From JBNJGB01 sp051747385 (GTDB lineage: Bacteria > Myxococcota_A > UBA9042 > PHBI01 > JACKFB01): 64,000 nucleotides of DNA. Shown here piece after piece: positions 51,261-60,700 of this stretch (position 1 is its first letter; each line of letters starts with the position of its first letter). The translations under genes were made by a program, and so were the position numbers. The stretch covers positions 62,001-126,000 of the forward strand of contig JBNJGB010000006.1 in NCBI GenBank assembly GCA_051747385.1, read 5' to 3'. The notes under the pieces were generated by a model, which was given only the letters and a program-made list of their open reading frames with translations, had not been told where the DNA came from and searched no databases.

Positions 51261-51644
51261 CTACTTCTGCTTGCTGAGGTGACGACCCACGTCGGCGAGC
51301 TCGCCGAGGAAGCGGTCGCGGTCGTAGTTCCTGCCGTTGAGGTACGTGCTCCACCCTACACCGAACTTGGCGAGGTGGACCGCCTCCTGGACCTCCGCCT
51401 CCGCCGCGCCGTGGAACCGGGCGAGGTCGCCATGGAAGTTGGTGCAGTACCAGCAGTGGGTCGCGGCGGCGACCGCGACGCCGATCAGCTCGCGGTACTT
51501 CAGGGGGATCGTGCTGTCGGCCAGCTCGAACCGCTTGAACAGCCCCCACTCCCCCTCGAGCGTGTCCGCGGGCAGGTCCTCGAAGAAGCCCGGCACCAGT
51601 CCCAGCGTGTCCTTGATCTCGGCGAGAATTGCGTCTCGTGACAT
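51261..51644 (-). CDS. AhpD-like/carboxymuconolactone decarboxylase-family protein
   Basis: The 127-residue CMD/AhpD-fold protein has the redox CxxC motif as THCWYCTNFH and the surrounding helices LIGVAVAAA and EVQEAVHLAKFGVG. AhpD-type members act as thiol peroxidase/alkylhydroperoxidase partners through CxxC; other family members are decarboxylases without it, so a redox role is more likely. The ATG at 51644 follows gaggagagagac. It is the first gene of the operon after the sigma-54 promoter. Confidence 0.85.
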   Translation of the reverse strand: MSRDAILAEIKDTLGLVPGFFEDLPADTLEGEWGLFKRFELADSTIPLKYRELIGVAVAAATHCWYCTNFHGDLARFHGAAEAEVQEAVHLAKFGVGWSTYLNGRNYDRDRFLGELADVGRHLSKQK

Positions 51645-51697
51645 GTCTCTCTCCTCATTGGGCTCCAGGTGGAGCCGTGGGGTGTGGAGAGGCGTCT

Positions 51698-51713
51698 TGC
51701 AGCCCCCGTGCCA
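51698..51713 (-). promoter_or_regulatory. Sigma-54 promoter, TGGCAC-N5-CTGCA
   Basis: Read on the minus strand the sequence is TGGCACGGGGGCTGCA, with the invariant GG and GC of the -24/-12 elements and the TGGCAC-N5-(T/C)TGCA consensus. It lies about 54 bases upstream of the AhpD-like start codon. The divergent neighbour is a sigma-54 activator, which makes the site credible. Confidence 0.75.
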
Positions 51714-51801
51714 GAGGCGCGACAGGTCGGCCAGACCCGCATGGTTACTGGTCCACGCGCACATCTGCCCCGCGACGGCACCATCGGGTCCCGGGGCCGA
51801 G

Positions 51802-51840
51802 CCCACCGTATCCGGTGGGGAGCCCACGGTTCGCCGTGGG
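51802..51840. promoter_or_regulatory. Tandem palindromes, probable enhancer of the PAS sigma-54 activator
   Basis: CCCACC-N6-GGTGGG (51802-51819) and CCCACGG-N4-CCGTGGG (51823-51840) have centres 21 bases apart, about two helical turns, so they face the same side of DNA. They lie 90-140 bases upstream of the sigma-54 promoter and just before the activator start codon, the classic position for an upstream activating sequence that also autoregulates. Confidence 0.6.
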
Positions 51841-51864
51841 CACGTGCCGTGGTACCGTCGGATC

Positions 51865-53289
51865 ATGCCCGCCCCCCACGATCCAGCGGAGCCCGCCGCT
51901 TCCGAGCGGCGTTTCCGCGACCTCATCGAAGGGTCCATCCAGGGGATCCTCGTCCACCGCGACTTCCGGGTGTTGTTCGCGAACGACGCCCTCGCGCACA
52001 TCTGGGGCTTCGCGTGTGCCGAGGAGATGATCGGTGTCGACCTCATCGACCTGCTGCCTCCCGACCACGCGGACTTCTGGAAGGAAGGCTACCGCAACGT
52101 GATCGAGGGCGGCCCGGTGCGGAACCCGCGCGAGGTGCAGATCTTTCGGCCGGACGGCGAACCGGTCTGGGTGGAGCGTATCCACCGGCGCGTGCTGTGG
52201 GACGGGGAGCCCGCCTTGCAGGCCACGGTCAGCGACATCTCCGTTCGAAAGGCGTCCGAGCTCGCCCTGCGAAACGCCCTCGCCGAGATCGAGAACCTCA
52301 AGGATCAGCTCGAGAGCGAGAACCGTTACCTTCGGGCCGAGATCCGGTCGGCGCAGAGGTCCGGTCGCATCCTGGGCGAGAGCTCGGCGATGAGGTCCGC
52401 GCTCCACCGCGTCGACCGCGTCGCCCCGACCGACGCGACCGTGCTGATCCTGGGCGAGACCGGGACCGGCAAGGAGCTGCTCGCGCGGGCCGTGCATGCG
52501 GCCAGCACCCGCAGCGACCGACCGCTGATCAACGTCAACTGCGGGGCCCTGCCGTCCGAGCTCATCGAGAGCGAGCTGTTCGGGCACGAGCGCGGAGCCT
52601 TCACCGGCGCCCACCAGCGCCGCATCGGGCGCTTCGAGCTCGCCGATCGCGGCACCTTGTTCCTCGACGAAGTCGGGGAGTTGCCGCTCGATCTCCAGGC
52701 GAAGCTGCTGCGGGTGCTCCAAGAGGGGGAGATCGAGCGACTCGGCGGAGACCGGACGCTCACCGTGGACGCGCGCGTGATCGCCGCCACCAACCGCGAC
52801 CTCGAGCAGGACGTCGCAGCGGGGCGCTTCCGCGAAGACCTGTTCTACAGGTTGAACGTCTTCCCGATCCGCGCGCCGGCTCTGCGAGAGCGTCTCGAGG
52901 ACGTCGCGCCGCTGGCCCACCATTTTGCCGCCCGGTACGCCGAGCGGATCAACCGGCCCGTTCCGATGATCCCTGCGGACGTCCTTCGCCGGCTCGAAGC
53001 GTACGGATGGCCCGGCAACGTTCGCGAGCTCCAGAACGTCATCGAGCGCTGCATGATCATCACGGAGGGTCCCGAGCTCCAGCTCGACCTCGACCTCCGA
53101 CTCCCCACGTTCGAGTCGTCCGGCGCCGCGCCCCGCACGATGCGAGAGATCGAGCGCGCCGCGATCCTCGACGCGCTGAGACGCTGCGACTGGGTCATCG
53201 AAGGCCCGAGCGGCGTCGCGCGACAGCTCGACCTCGCGCCGAGCACGCTGCGCGGACGAATGCGCAAGCACAGGATCAAACGGGACTGA
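51865..53289 (+). CDS. PAS-domain sigma-54-dependent transcriptional activator
   Basis: In the 474-residue protein the N-terminal PAS domain (RRFRDLIEGSIQGILVHRDF, ANDALAHIWGF, about 15-135) is the likely signal input. A coiled coil links to an AAA+ domain with Walker A LGETGTGKELLARAV, the sigma-54 contact loop ESELFGHERGAFTGAH (GAFTGA intact), Walker B GTLFLDEVGELP and FYRLNVFPIRAP. The C-terminal Fis-type helix-turn-helix is SGVARQLDLAPSTLRGRM. The ATG at 51865 is supported by the PAS start. It is divergent from the AhpD-ALDH-rhodanese operon; paired palindromes and a sigma-54 promoter lie between, so it very likely controls that operon and itself. Confidence 0.92.
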   Translation: MPAPHDPAEPAASERRFRDLIEGSIQGILVHRDFRVLFANDALAHIWGFACAEEMIGVDLIDLLPPDHADFWKEGYRNVIEGGPVRNPREVQIFRPDGEPVWVERIHRRVLWDGEPALQATVSDISVRKASELALRNALAEIENLKDQLESENRYLRAEIRSAQRSGRILGESSAMRSALHRVDRVAPTDATVLILGETGTGKELLARAVHAASTRSDRPLINVNCGALPSELIESELFGHERGAFTGAHQRRIGRFELADRGTLFLDEVGELPLDLQAKLLRVLQEGEIERLGGDRTLTVDARVIAATNRDLEQDVAAGRFREDLFYRLNVFPIRAPALRERLEDVAPLAHHFAARYAERINRPVPMIPADVLRRLEAYGWPGNVRELQNVIERCMIITEGPELQLDLDLRLPTFESSGAAPRTMREIERAAILDALRRCDWVIEGPSGVARQLDLAPSTLRGRMRKHRIKRD

Positions 53290-53326
53290 CCTGCTGACGG
53301 ACAATGCCAAGACATGGAGGTTCGGG

Positions 53327-54142
53327 ATGGACCCGCTGGACGGACTGTCGGAAGCGATCGAGCGGAGCGCGCTCATCAGCCTGCACGAGCACTGCCCCGC
53401 GAAGACCCGTGAGGTGCTGGGCCTTCAGCTCCTCGAGTTCGGGGACGCGTTGGCCGCGATCGCAGCCCACGACCCGAGCATCTTGCTCAATCGAACGCTC
53501 GGGCTCGGCACCCTCCAGACACCGGAGCCTCGCCAGGTCGCCGACGTGGCGGCTGCGTACGACGAGGCGGGGGTCGGTCGATACTTCTTCCACGTCTACG
53601 AGGACGAGGTGCCCTCGGGCGTTGTAGACGCGTTCCGGGCGGCGGGCCTGGAGCGGGTGCGCGGATGGATGAAGTTTCGACGCGCGGGCGATGCGCCGGT
53701 CGAGGACCGCCCGACGGATCTCGAGGTGCGCCTCGTGGACGACGAGAGAGGAGCCAGCGACTTCGGGCGAATCGTGGCCGAAGCCTTCGGCATGACCCGG
53801 GAGGCGGGCCCGCTGCTGGCGGGACTCGGGCGTGACGATCGCTGGTATCTCTTCGTGAGCTACGACGGAGACGAGGCCGCAGGTGCCGGCGCGCTGATGG
53901 TCGACGACGGCGTCGGCTGGCTCGAGTGGGGCGCCACCTCGCCGGCGTTCCGGCGTCGCGGCAGTCAGGGCGCGATCATGGCCGCGCGGCTTCGGAAGGC
54001 GCAGGAGCTCCGGTGCAGCCACGTCTTCACGGAGACCGGGGAGGCCAAGCCCGGCGACCCTCAGCATTCGTACGGCAACATCGAGAAGGCGGGATTCGCG
54101 GAGTCCAGGCTTCGTCAGAACTTCGCCCCGGAGCCGCAGTGA
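53327..54142 (+). CDS. GNAT-family N-acetyltransferase
   Basis: The 271-residue protein has an N-terminal extension (about 1-120, possibly a second degenerate GNAT half) and a C-terminal GNAT core. The core strand AGAGALMVDDGVGWLEWGAT leads into PAFRRRGSQGAIMAARL, the acetyl-CoA pyrophosphate-binding R/Q-x-x-G-x-G/A loop; the terminal helix and strand are SHVFTETGEAKPGDP. The acceptor substrate is unknown. RBS ggaggttcggg precedes ATG 53327. It is co-directional with, and 38 bases downstream of, the sigma-54 activator, so a shared transcript is possible. Confidence 0.85.
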   Translation: MDPLDGLSEAIERSALISLHEHCPAKTREVLGLQLLEFGDALAAIAAHDPSILLNRTLGLGTLQTPEPRQVADVAAAYDEAGVGRYFFHVYEDEVPSGVVDAFRAAGLERVRGWMKFRRAGDAPVEDRPTDLEVRLVDDERGASDFGRIVAEAFGMTREAGPLLAGLGRDDRWYLFVSYDGDEAAGAGALMVDDGVGWLEWGATSPAFRRRGSQGAIMAARLRKAQELRCSHVFTETGEAKPGDPQHSYGNIEKAGFAESRLRQNFAPEPQ

Positions 54143-54277
54143 GGAACCCCGACCCGGAGTCGTTTCCGGGGTGGGGGTGAGGCGGGGTCTCGGAGGGGCA
54201 GGAAACCCGACCCGGGGTCGCTGGAAGTGTCCGTCATCACGGGTCGGAGTTCCGACTCACAGGGCTCAGCCCAGATA

Positions 54278-54291
54278 TTCCCGATCGGGCA
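54278..54291. promoter_or_regulatory. HipB-type operator copy 1 (TTCCCGATCGGGC)
   Basis: This is a CCCGATCGGG palindrome about 110 bases upstream of the hipB-like start. The same core occurs at 54341-54350 and, as TCCGATCGGGA, inside the first codons of the gene (54402-54412). HipB antitoxins bind paired inverted repeats upstream of their own operon. Confidence 0.6.
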
Positions 54292-54338
54292 CAGGACGTC
54301 ACCCGAGTCCCACGATTCGCGGCCAGGCCCAGCCCCAG

Positions 54339-54354
54339 ATCCCGATCGGGAGTA
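54339..54354. promoter_or_regulatory. HipB-type operator copy 2 (ATCCCGATCGGGAGTA)
   Basis: This is the strongest of the three copies (TCCCGATCGGGA fully palindromic). It is centred about 53 bases upstream of the hipB-like start codon, where it would overlap the promoter, and its centre is about 61 bases from copy 1. Confidence 0.65.
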
Positions 54355-54398
54355 TTTCGTTACCGTGGCCCCGTGAAGACGCTACTCTCCTCGCTGCC

Positions 54399-54656
54399 AT
54401 GTCCGATCGGGAATACGACATCGGGGCCTTCGTCCGCGAGCGGCGCCGGGCCCACGATCTCACGCAACGCCAGCTCGCGGGGCTCGCCGGCGTCGGCACG
54501 CGCTTCCTCTCCGAGCTGGAGCGCGGCAAGTCCACCGTTCGGCTCGCCGAGGTCTCCGCCGTGCTGGCGGTCTTCGGCAAGACGGTCGGCGTCGCCGTCA
54601 CCGCCAGAATCTCCGGAACGGGCGCCGACAGAGTTACTGGAACCCACAATTGGTAG
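54399..54656 (+). CDS. HipB-like XRE antitoxin/regulator without an adjacent hipA
   Basis: This 85-residue XRE-family protein has helix-turn-helix DLTQRQLAGLAGVGTRFLSE, with ELERGKSTVRL and the short FGKTVGVAV segment after it, the layout of HipB. In type II HipAB modules the antitoxin gene is followed at once by hipA (a Ser/Thr kinase-fold toxin). Here 54657-54767 has no hipA start and the next gene lies on the opposite strand, so it is an orphan. Palindromes TCCCGATCGGGA lie upstream and overlap its own second codon, so self-repression is likely. It may be a relict of a toxin-antitoxin pair or a stand-alone regulator. Confidence 0.8.
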   Translation: MSDREYDIGAFVRERRRAHDLTQRQLAGLAGVGTRFLSELERGKSTVRLAEVSAVLAVFGKTVGVAVTARISGTGADRVTGTHNW

Positions 54657-54767
54657 AGCTCGTCGAACATCGCGCCTGCCCCGTGCGTCGGCCGCGCATC
54701 CTGCCGGCCCCGTGCCCCGCCTGCAACACGGAGCCTGGCCTGGATCTGCCCGAACGGGCGGGACGCG

Positions 54768-57700
54768 CTACTGGCAGACGTTCGACGCGGAGCACGTGCC
54801 CGACGATGCGCCCAGGGGGCAGCTCTGGCCCTCGAGCGGGTCGTGGACGCAGCTCGAGTCCACGCAGTCGTCCGAGAGGCAGGCGCTTCCGTCCGTGCAC
54901 GCGGCCTGGGACTCGGAGTCGCACCCCTCGCCGTCGCAGGTGAGGCGGCCCCAGGCGTTGAGCGGGACGACGGCGCCCTGCCAGTCGCGATCGTACAGCC
55001 CCAACCAGCCCCGCTCGCTGGTCAACGGGGCGCCGAGGAGCACCCGGTCGCCGAGCACGGCCGCGCTCCCGCCGAGCTGACTGGCGCTGGCGTCCTCGAT
55101 GGTCGTCACGTGGGCCCATCGATCCCCGCGGCGCTGGAAGACGAAGGCGGCGTTGGTCATGGTGTCGCCCACGAGCGCAAGGTCCTCCCACAGGGCCACG
55201 CTGCTCGGGTAGCTGGAAGATGCCCCGGTCGGTCCGACGGGCAGCAGCGCGGCGTCGTGGCGCCAGGCGCCGGCGTCGCGTCGGTAGACCATGACGGGCT
55301 CTCCGGAGCGTTGCCCGACCAGGATGGTGTCCCCGTCGATGGCCACGTGGCTGCCGAAGCCCTCCGGAGAGCCCGTCGGGTGGAGGAGCTCCGTCACCTG
55401 GGTCCACGCCGCGTCCGCCGTCGGTCCACGCTCATGGACCCAGACCCGGGTGCTGCCTCCCAAGCCGCCGACGCCTCCGATGACCGCCGTGTCGCCGTCG
55501 ATCGACAGGGACGTGCCGAACTTGCTCACGGTCCCGCTGCTCGGCTGGAAGGGCGTCCCCTCGGTCCACCCGTCGCCCAGGTCGTACCACACGTGGACCT
55601 GGCCGCTGTCCGAGCCGGCCGGGCCGTCATGTCCGGGGGCGCCCACGAGGATGGTCTGGCCGTCGCCGGTGATGCCGACGGAGGCGCCGAGCTGGTCCTG
55701 GTCCGCCGTGGTCTCTCCGACCAGGGCCGCCACGTGCTGGTAGCCGGTGCCGTCGTCCTCGAAGACGTGGGCGCTCCCGGCGACCGGGCCGAACGTGAAG
55801 CCGCCCCCGCCGGCCACGGCGAGCGGGCCGCGGAGGGCCACCGAGGCGCCGAAGCGCGCGTTGGCGGTGGGTGTCGGGGGACGCAGGAACTCCCGTACCG
55901 GTGTGCCTCCCGCGTACCTCCAGATGACCGCCTGCCCCTCGTCGTCGGCCAAGGGGTTGCCCGCCAGGGCCACCGGGTGGCCGTTGGCGTCGGGCAGGGC
56001 CGACAGGGCGACCGCGCGGCCCAGGTCGCCGGACTCCGGGTCGCCGAAGAGGGAGCCGACGCGGGTGTGCACGGGCAGGGCGGCGATGAGCTCCACGGTC
56101 TCGTCCTCGCGCGGCGCCGCCGAGACGCCGAAGGCCGGGCGGCCCAGGTCCACCGTCCGGCGCCAGTGGGTGTGCCCGGAGGTGCTGATGCGGACCGCCG
56201 CGAGCTGCTCGGTGTCGGGGTCCTGGCCGAGGAGCGTGAAGAAGGACTGCCAGTTGTCGCCGAAGTGGAGCTGTCGCCCGGCGGCGCCGTTTCGCCACAT
56301 GAGGTCGTCGACCGGGCGCTGCCAGTTCACCGTCCCGCCGAAGACGTCCACACTGGCGGCCCACGTCCCGGAGCCGTCCGCGGTGCGGGCGATGGCCAGT
56401 ACCGCCTGGTTCGCCCCGTCGTAGTCGATCTCGTAGACGGCTTCGGGCGTTCCCTCGCCCCCGGTGAACTCGAGGGACACGTCCCACAAGATCTCACCGT
56501 TGCTTCCGAAGAACCACAGGCGCGGCTCGTCTCCCTTCCGGCCGCCGAGGATCAGCCCGTCCTGGTCGAACGCCAGGACCGCACGTGCCACTCCGTCCTC
56601 CGCCTGGGAGAAGGTGTGCTGGAACTCGAGGCTCCCGCCGTTCACGGTGCCCACGTAGGGCTGCCGCGGCGTGGTCTGCGTGTAGCCGGCCACGAGGCAG
56701 CTCCCGGTGCGGCCTTCGACGCCCAGGAAACGGACGTTCGCGTCCAGGTCCTGGAACCCGCACGTCTCGCCGGCCGAGCACACCTCGTTGAAGGTGAAGA
56801 AGCCGTCTTCGCCGTCGACCTCCATGACGTGGCGGTCGTCGCCCAGGACGCACCAGCTGCTCGCCGAGGTGCGGCTGGCGGCGGTGAAGGCGTCCCAGGG
56901 TCGGGTCCCGTGGTTCCACTCCCACGCGACGTTCCCGCTGGCGGTGAAGCCCAGCATGTAGGGCTCGCGGACGCCGTCGACCACGCTGGCGCCGAAGACG
57001 GTGTACTCCGCGGCGTAGGTGGGTCCGAGGGTCGTGCGGTGGCCACCGGCCATGGCGCTGATGGCCTCGTTCTTCGAGTCGACGGGGGCGAGCTGGAGCT
57101 CCCCGGCTCCCGCCACGCCCTCGCAAGAGCCGGCCGAGCACGCGTCGAAGCCGGTGCAGGCGTCGCCGTCGTCGCAGGACGTGCCGGCCGGGGCCGCCGG
57201 GTGCCAGCAGTTCCCGCTCCAGGGGGCGCAGAGGTCCTGGGTGCACGGATCCCCGTCGTCGCAGGTCGCCGGGTCGAAGTCGTCGCCGGCGCAGGTCCCG
57301 GAGGCGTCGCAGCGGTCGTCGGTAGTGCAGGGATCGCCGTCGTCGCAGGGGTCGCCCGCCGCGATCGGCGTGCTCACGCACCCCTCGCCGGGGACGCAGG
57401 TGTCCTCGGTGCAGGGGTTGTCGTCGTCGCAGACCGTGGGCGTCCCGCCGGTGCAGGTGCCGGCGCTGCAGGTGCCGTCGGCGATGCAGCCGGTGCTGCA
57501 CGAGGTCCCGTCGAGGGCCTCGTTCGCGCAGCCGGCGTCCGGGTCGCAGGTGTCGGCTGTGCACGGGTTGTCGTCGTCGCAGTCCACCGACGAGCCCGGC
57601 TCGCAGGTCCCCCCCTGGCAGGTGTCCGGATCCGTGCAGGCGTCGCCGTCCTCGCAGTCCTCCCCGTCCGGTAGCGGCGCCTGGGCGCAGCCGGTCTCCG

Positions 57701-60700
57701 GGTCGCAGCTCTCGGTCGTGCAGGGGTTCCCGTCCGCGCAATCGATGGGCGCGCCGTCCGCACACGAGCCGCCGGAGCAGGTCCCCTCGCCCGTGCAGGC
57801 GTCGCCGTCGTCGCAGGGTACGTCGTCCACCGGGTCCCGGGTGCAGCCCTCCGCCGGGTCGCAGGCGTCCGAGGTGCACGGGTCCCCGTCGAAGCAGTCC
57901 GTCTCGGACGCCTGGGTACAGGTCCCGCCCACGCACTCGTGCTGGACGCACGCGTCGTTGGTCCCGCAGGCGGCCCCCTCGAGGCTCGCCGTGTCGTATG
58001 TGCAGCCGGTCTCCGCCTGGCAGCCATCCGCGGTGCAAGGGTTGTCGTCGGCGCAGCTCGCGCTCGCGTCCTCGTGGGTGCACCCGGTGAGCGGGTCGCA
58101 GGCGTCGTCCGTGCAGAGGTCCTCGTCGTCGCAGACGATGGGGGCGCCTTCGCACGCGCCCGCCTGGCAGGTGTCCTCGCCGGTGCAGGCGTCGTCGTCG
58201 TCGCACGGCGCGCCGTCGGCGAACCCGTCCGCGACGCACGCACCCGTCTCCGAGTCGCAGGCCTCCACGGTGCACGGATCGGCGTCCTGGCAGTCTACCG
58301 GGCTCCCCGACACACACTCGCCCTCTGCGCACGTGTCCCCCGTCGTGCAGAGGTCCCCGTCCTCGCAGGGGGCCGTGTTGAAGACGTTCACGCAGCCGGT
58401 CTCGGGGTCGCAGCTGTCGTCGGTGCAGGGGTTGCCGTCGTCGCAGTCGGCCGGCGAGCCCGAGACGCACCCGCCGTCGACGCAGGTGTCCCCTTCGGTG
58501 CAGGCGTCGCCGTCGTCGCAGGGCGCCGGGCCGCCGGGCTCGCAGGTGCCGTCCTGGCAGGAGTCCCCGATGGTGCAGGGGTCCCCGTCCTCGCACGGAT
58601 CCCCGTTCGCCGGCGAGCCGGCGACGCACTCGCCGCTGTCCGGGTCGCACACGGCCTCGTAGCAGGGGATGTCCGAGCACTCCACGCCTGCCCCGACGCA
58701 GGCCCCGCTCGAGCAGACGTCCCCCGTGGTGCAGAGGTCGCCGTCGTCGCAGTCCTCTCCATCGGCGAGCGTGACCACCGTGCAGCCCCCCTCCGCCGGG
58801 TCGCAGACCCCGGCCGTGCACGGCCCGTCGGCGGGGCACTCGGCGGGCTCGCCGGGCTCGCAGGCGCCGTCCACGCAGGCGTCTCCCACCGTGCAGGGGT
58901 CCCCGTCGCTACAGGTCCCGTCCGTCGGGGTCGCCGTGCAGCCCGTGAGCGGGTCGCAGCCGTCCGCGGTGCAGGGGTTCTCGTCGTCGCAGGTCAAGGG
59001 GTCGCCGGAGCACGTCCCGTCCGGCTGGCAGGCGTCCCCGGTCGTGCACGCGCTCCCGTCGTCGCAGCTCGCCGTCGTGTCCGGCGTGTGCTGACAGCCC
59101 GAGCCCACCACGCACGTGTCCACGGTGCAGGGGTTCTCGTCGTCGCAGTCGCCGCCGCCCGGAGTGAACACGCACCCGGTCTCGGAGTCGCAGGTGTCGA
59201 CGGTGCACTCGTCTCCGTCGTCGCACTCCGCCGCCACGCCCAGGCAGGTGCCCACCGCGTCGCAGGCGTCTTCCTCGGTGCAGGCGTCCCCGTCGTCGCA
59301 GGGCGCGCCGGGATCCGGGGCCTGGACGCAGCCGACGCCGGGCTCGCAGGTGTCGGCGGTGCACGGGTCCCCGTCGTCACACGCGCCCACGGGGAGCGGG
59401 GTGTTTTCGCAGCCCTGTCCGGCGACGCAGATGTCGTCGGTGCAGGGGTCCTCGTCGTCGCACGCCCCGGCCGGGAGCGCCTCGTGCGTGCAGCCCACGG
59501 CGGGCGCGCAGGCGTCCACGGTGCAGGGGTCGCCGTCGTCGCAGCCGTCGGCCGGCAGCGGCTCGTGGGTGCAGCCGACGCCCGGCACGCAGGTGTCCTC
59601 GGTGCAGGGGTTTCCGTCGTCGCAGCCCGGCTCGCCGCTCCCGCAGCCCTCGTCCGCGTCGCACCAGGTGGGGGTGCACGGGTCGGCGTCCTCGCAGTCG
59701 GCCACGGTCAACCCGAAGCACGCCGAGAAGGCGTCGCATGTCGTCTCTCCCCAGGCCCCGAGCCACCGGGCCCAGGCGTCCCGGCTCCCACCGTCCTCCC
59801 CCCCGGACCAGCCGCCGACCAGGACGCGGGCGTCTGCTTCGCGCCACGCCACGGCCGAGAGACCGGTCCACCCGGAGTCCTCCTCCGCGTCGAAGGTGCG
59901 GGTCCAGACCGTCGCCCCCCATCGGTCCACCTGTCGGGCCCAGGCACTCCCCTGCGCTCCCTGGCCCACCAGGATCCAGCCGAAGTCTCCCGTGGCGGCC
60001 ATCGCGGTCACGCGGCCGTCGCCCACGTCGGCCCAGGTCCGCTCCCAGGACACGGTCCCGTCCGGGGCCAGGCCCGCTGCCCAGGGCGCCGAGCCGCGTC
60101 GCCCGCCGATCGCCAGGGCGTCTCCCGGAGCCGCAGCCGCGGCGTACGCCGCCGACGGCTCGAGGTCCTCCCACGTCTTCTCCCAGGAGAGCGCGCCCTC
60201 CTCGTCCACCCCGCGGGCCCATGCGCCCAGCTCGCCGTCCTCCCGGACCCGGTACCCCGCGGCCACCACGCCGCCGAGCGCCGACGGCGCCACCGCCCAG
60301 ACGCGCCCGCGCCCGACGGCCTCGAAGTCGTGCTCCCAGCCCGCGCCACCCTCGGAGACGCTCGCGAGCCAGGGGCGATGGTCGGACGGCGCGTCCTCGT
60401 CACCGCGCCAGCCGGCCACCACCACCGTGGCGTCGTCCAGCGCGACGAGGCCGCTCGCCGTGAGGCTCGCCGGCGCCGTCAGCTCGTGCGTGCCGTCCGG
60501 CGTCCCGGCGCCGTCGAAGCGCTCGAGCCGCACCGCCCGGTCGCCCCCTTCGCCCCCCGGGCCATCCCGGGACGTGGCCACCCAGGCGCCGTCGCCCGCC
60601 GGGGCGAGCGCCGCGATCAGGTCGTGGCCGGGCTCCCCCCAGGTCCGGCTCCAGGTGACGTGGCCGGCCGCGTCGAGCCGCATCAGCCGGGCGTCCCATC

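Noticed and set aside
54657..54767. Possible hipA downstream of the HipB-like gene
   Set aside because: The plus-strand translation (LVEHRACPVRRPRILP) lacks any HipA N-terminal pattern and the region is only 111 bases before the convergent lipoprotein gene.
57100..59700. Strong periodic repeats resembling a CRISPR array
   Set aside because: Periods are irregular (about 60-100 bases) and the repeats encode Cys-Asp protein modules in one frame; spacers are not unique non-coding sequences.
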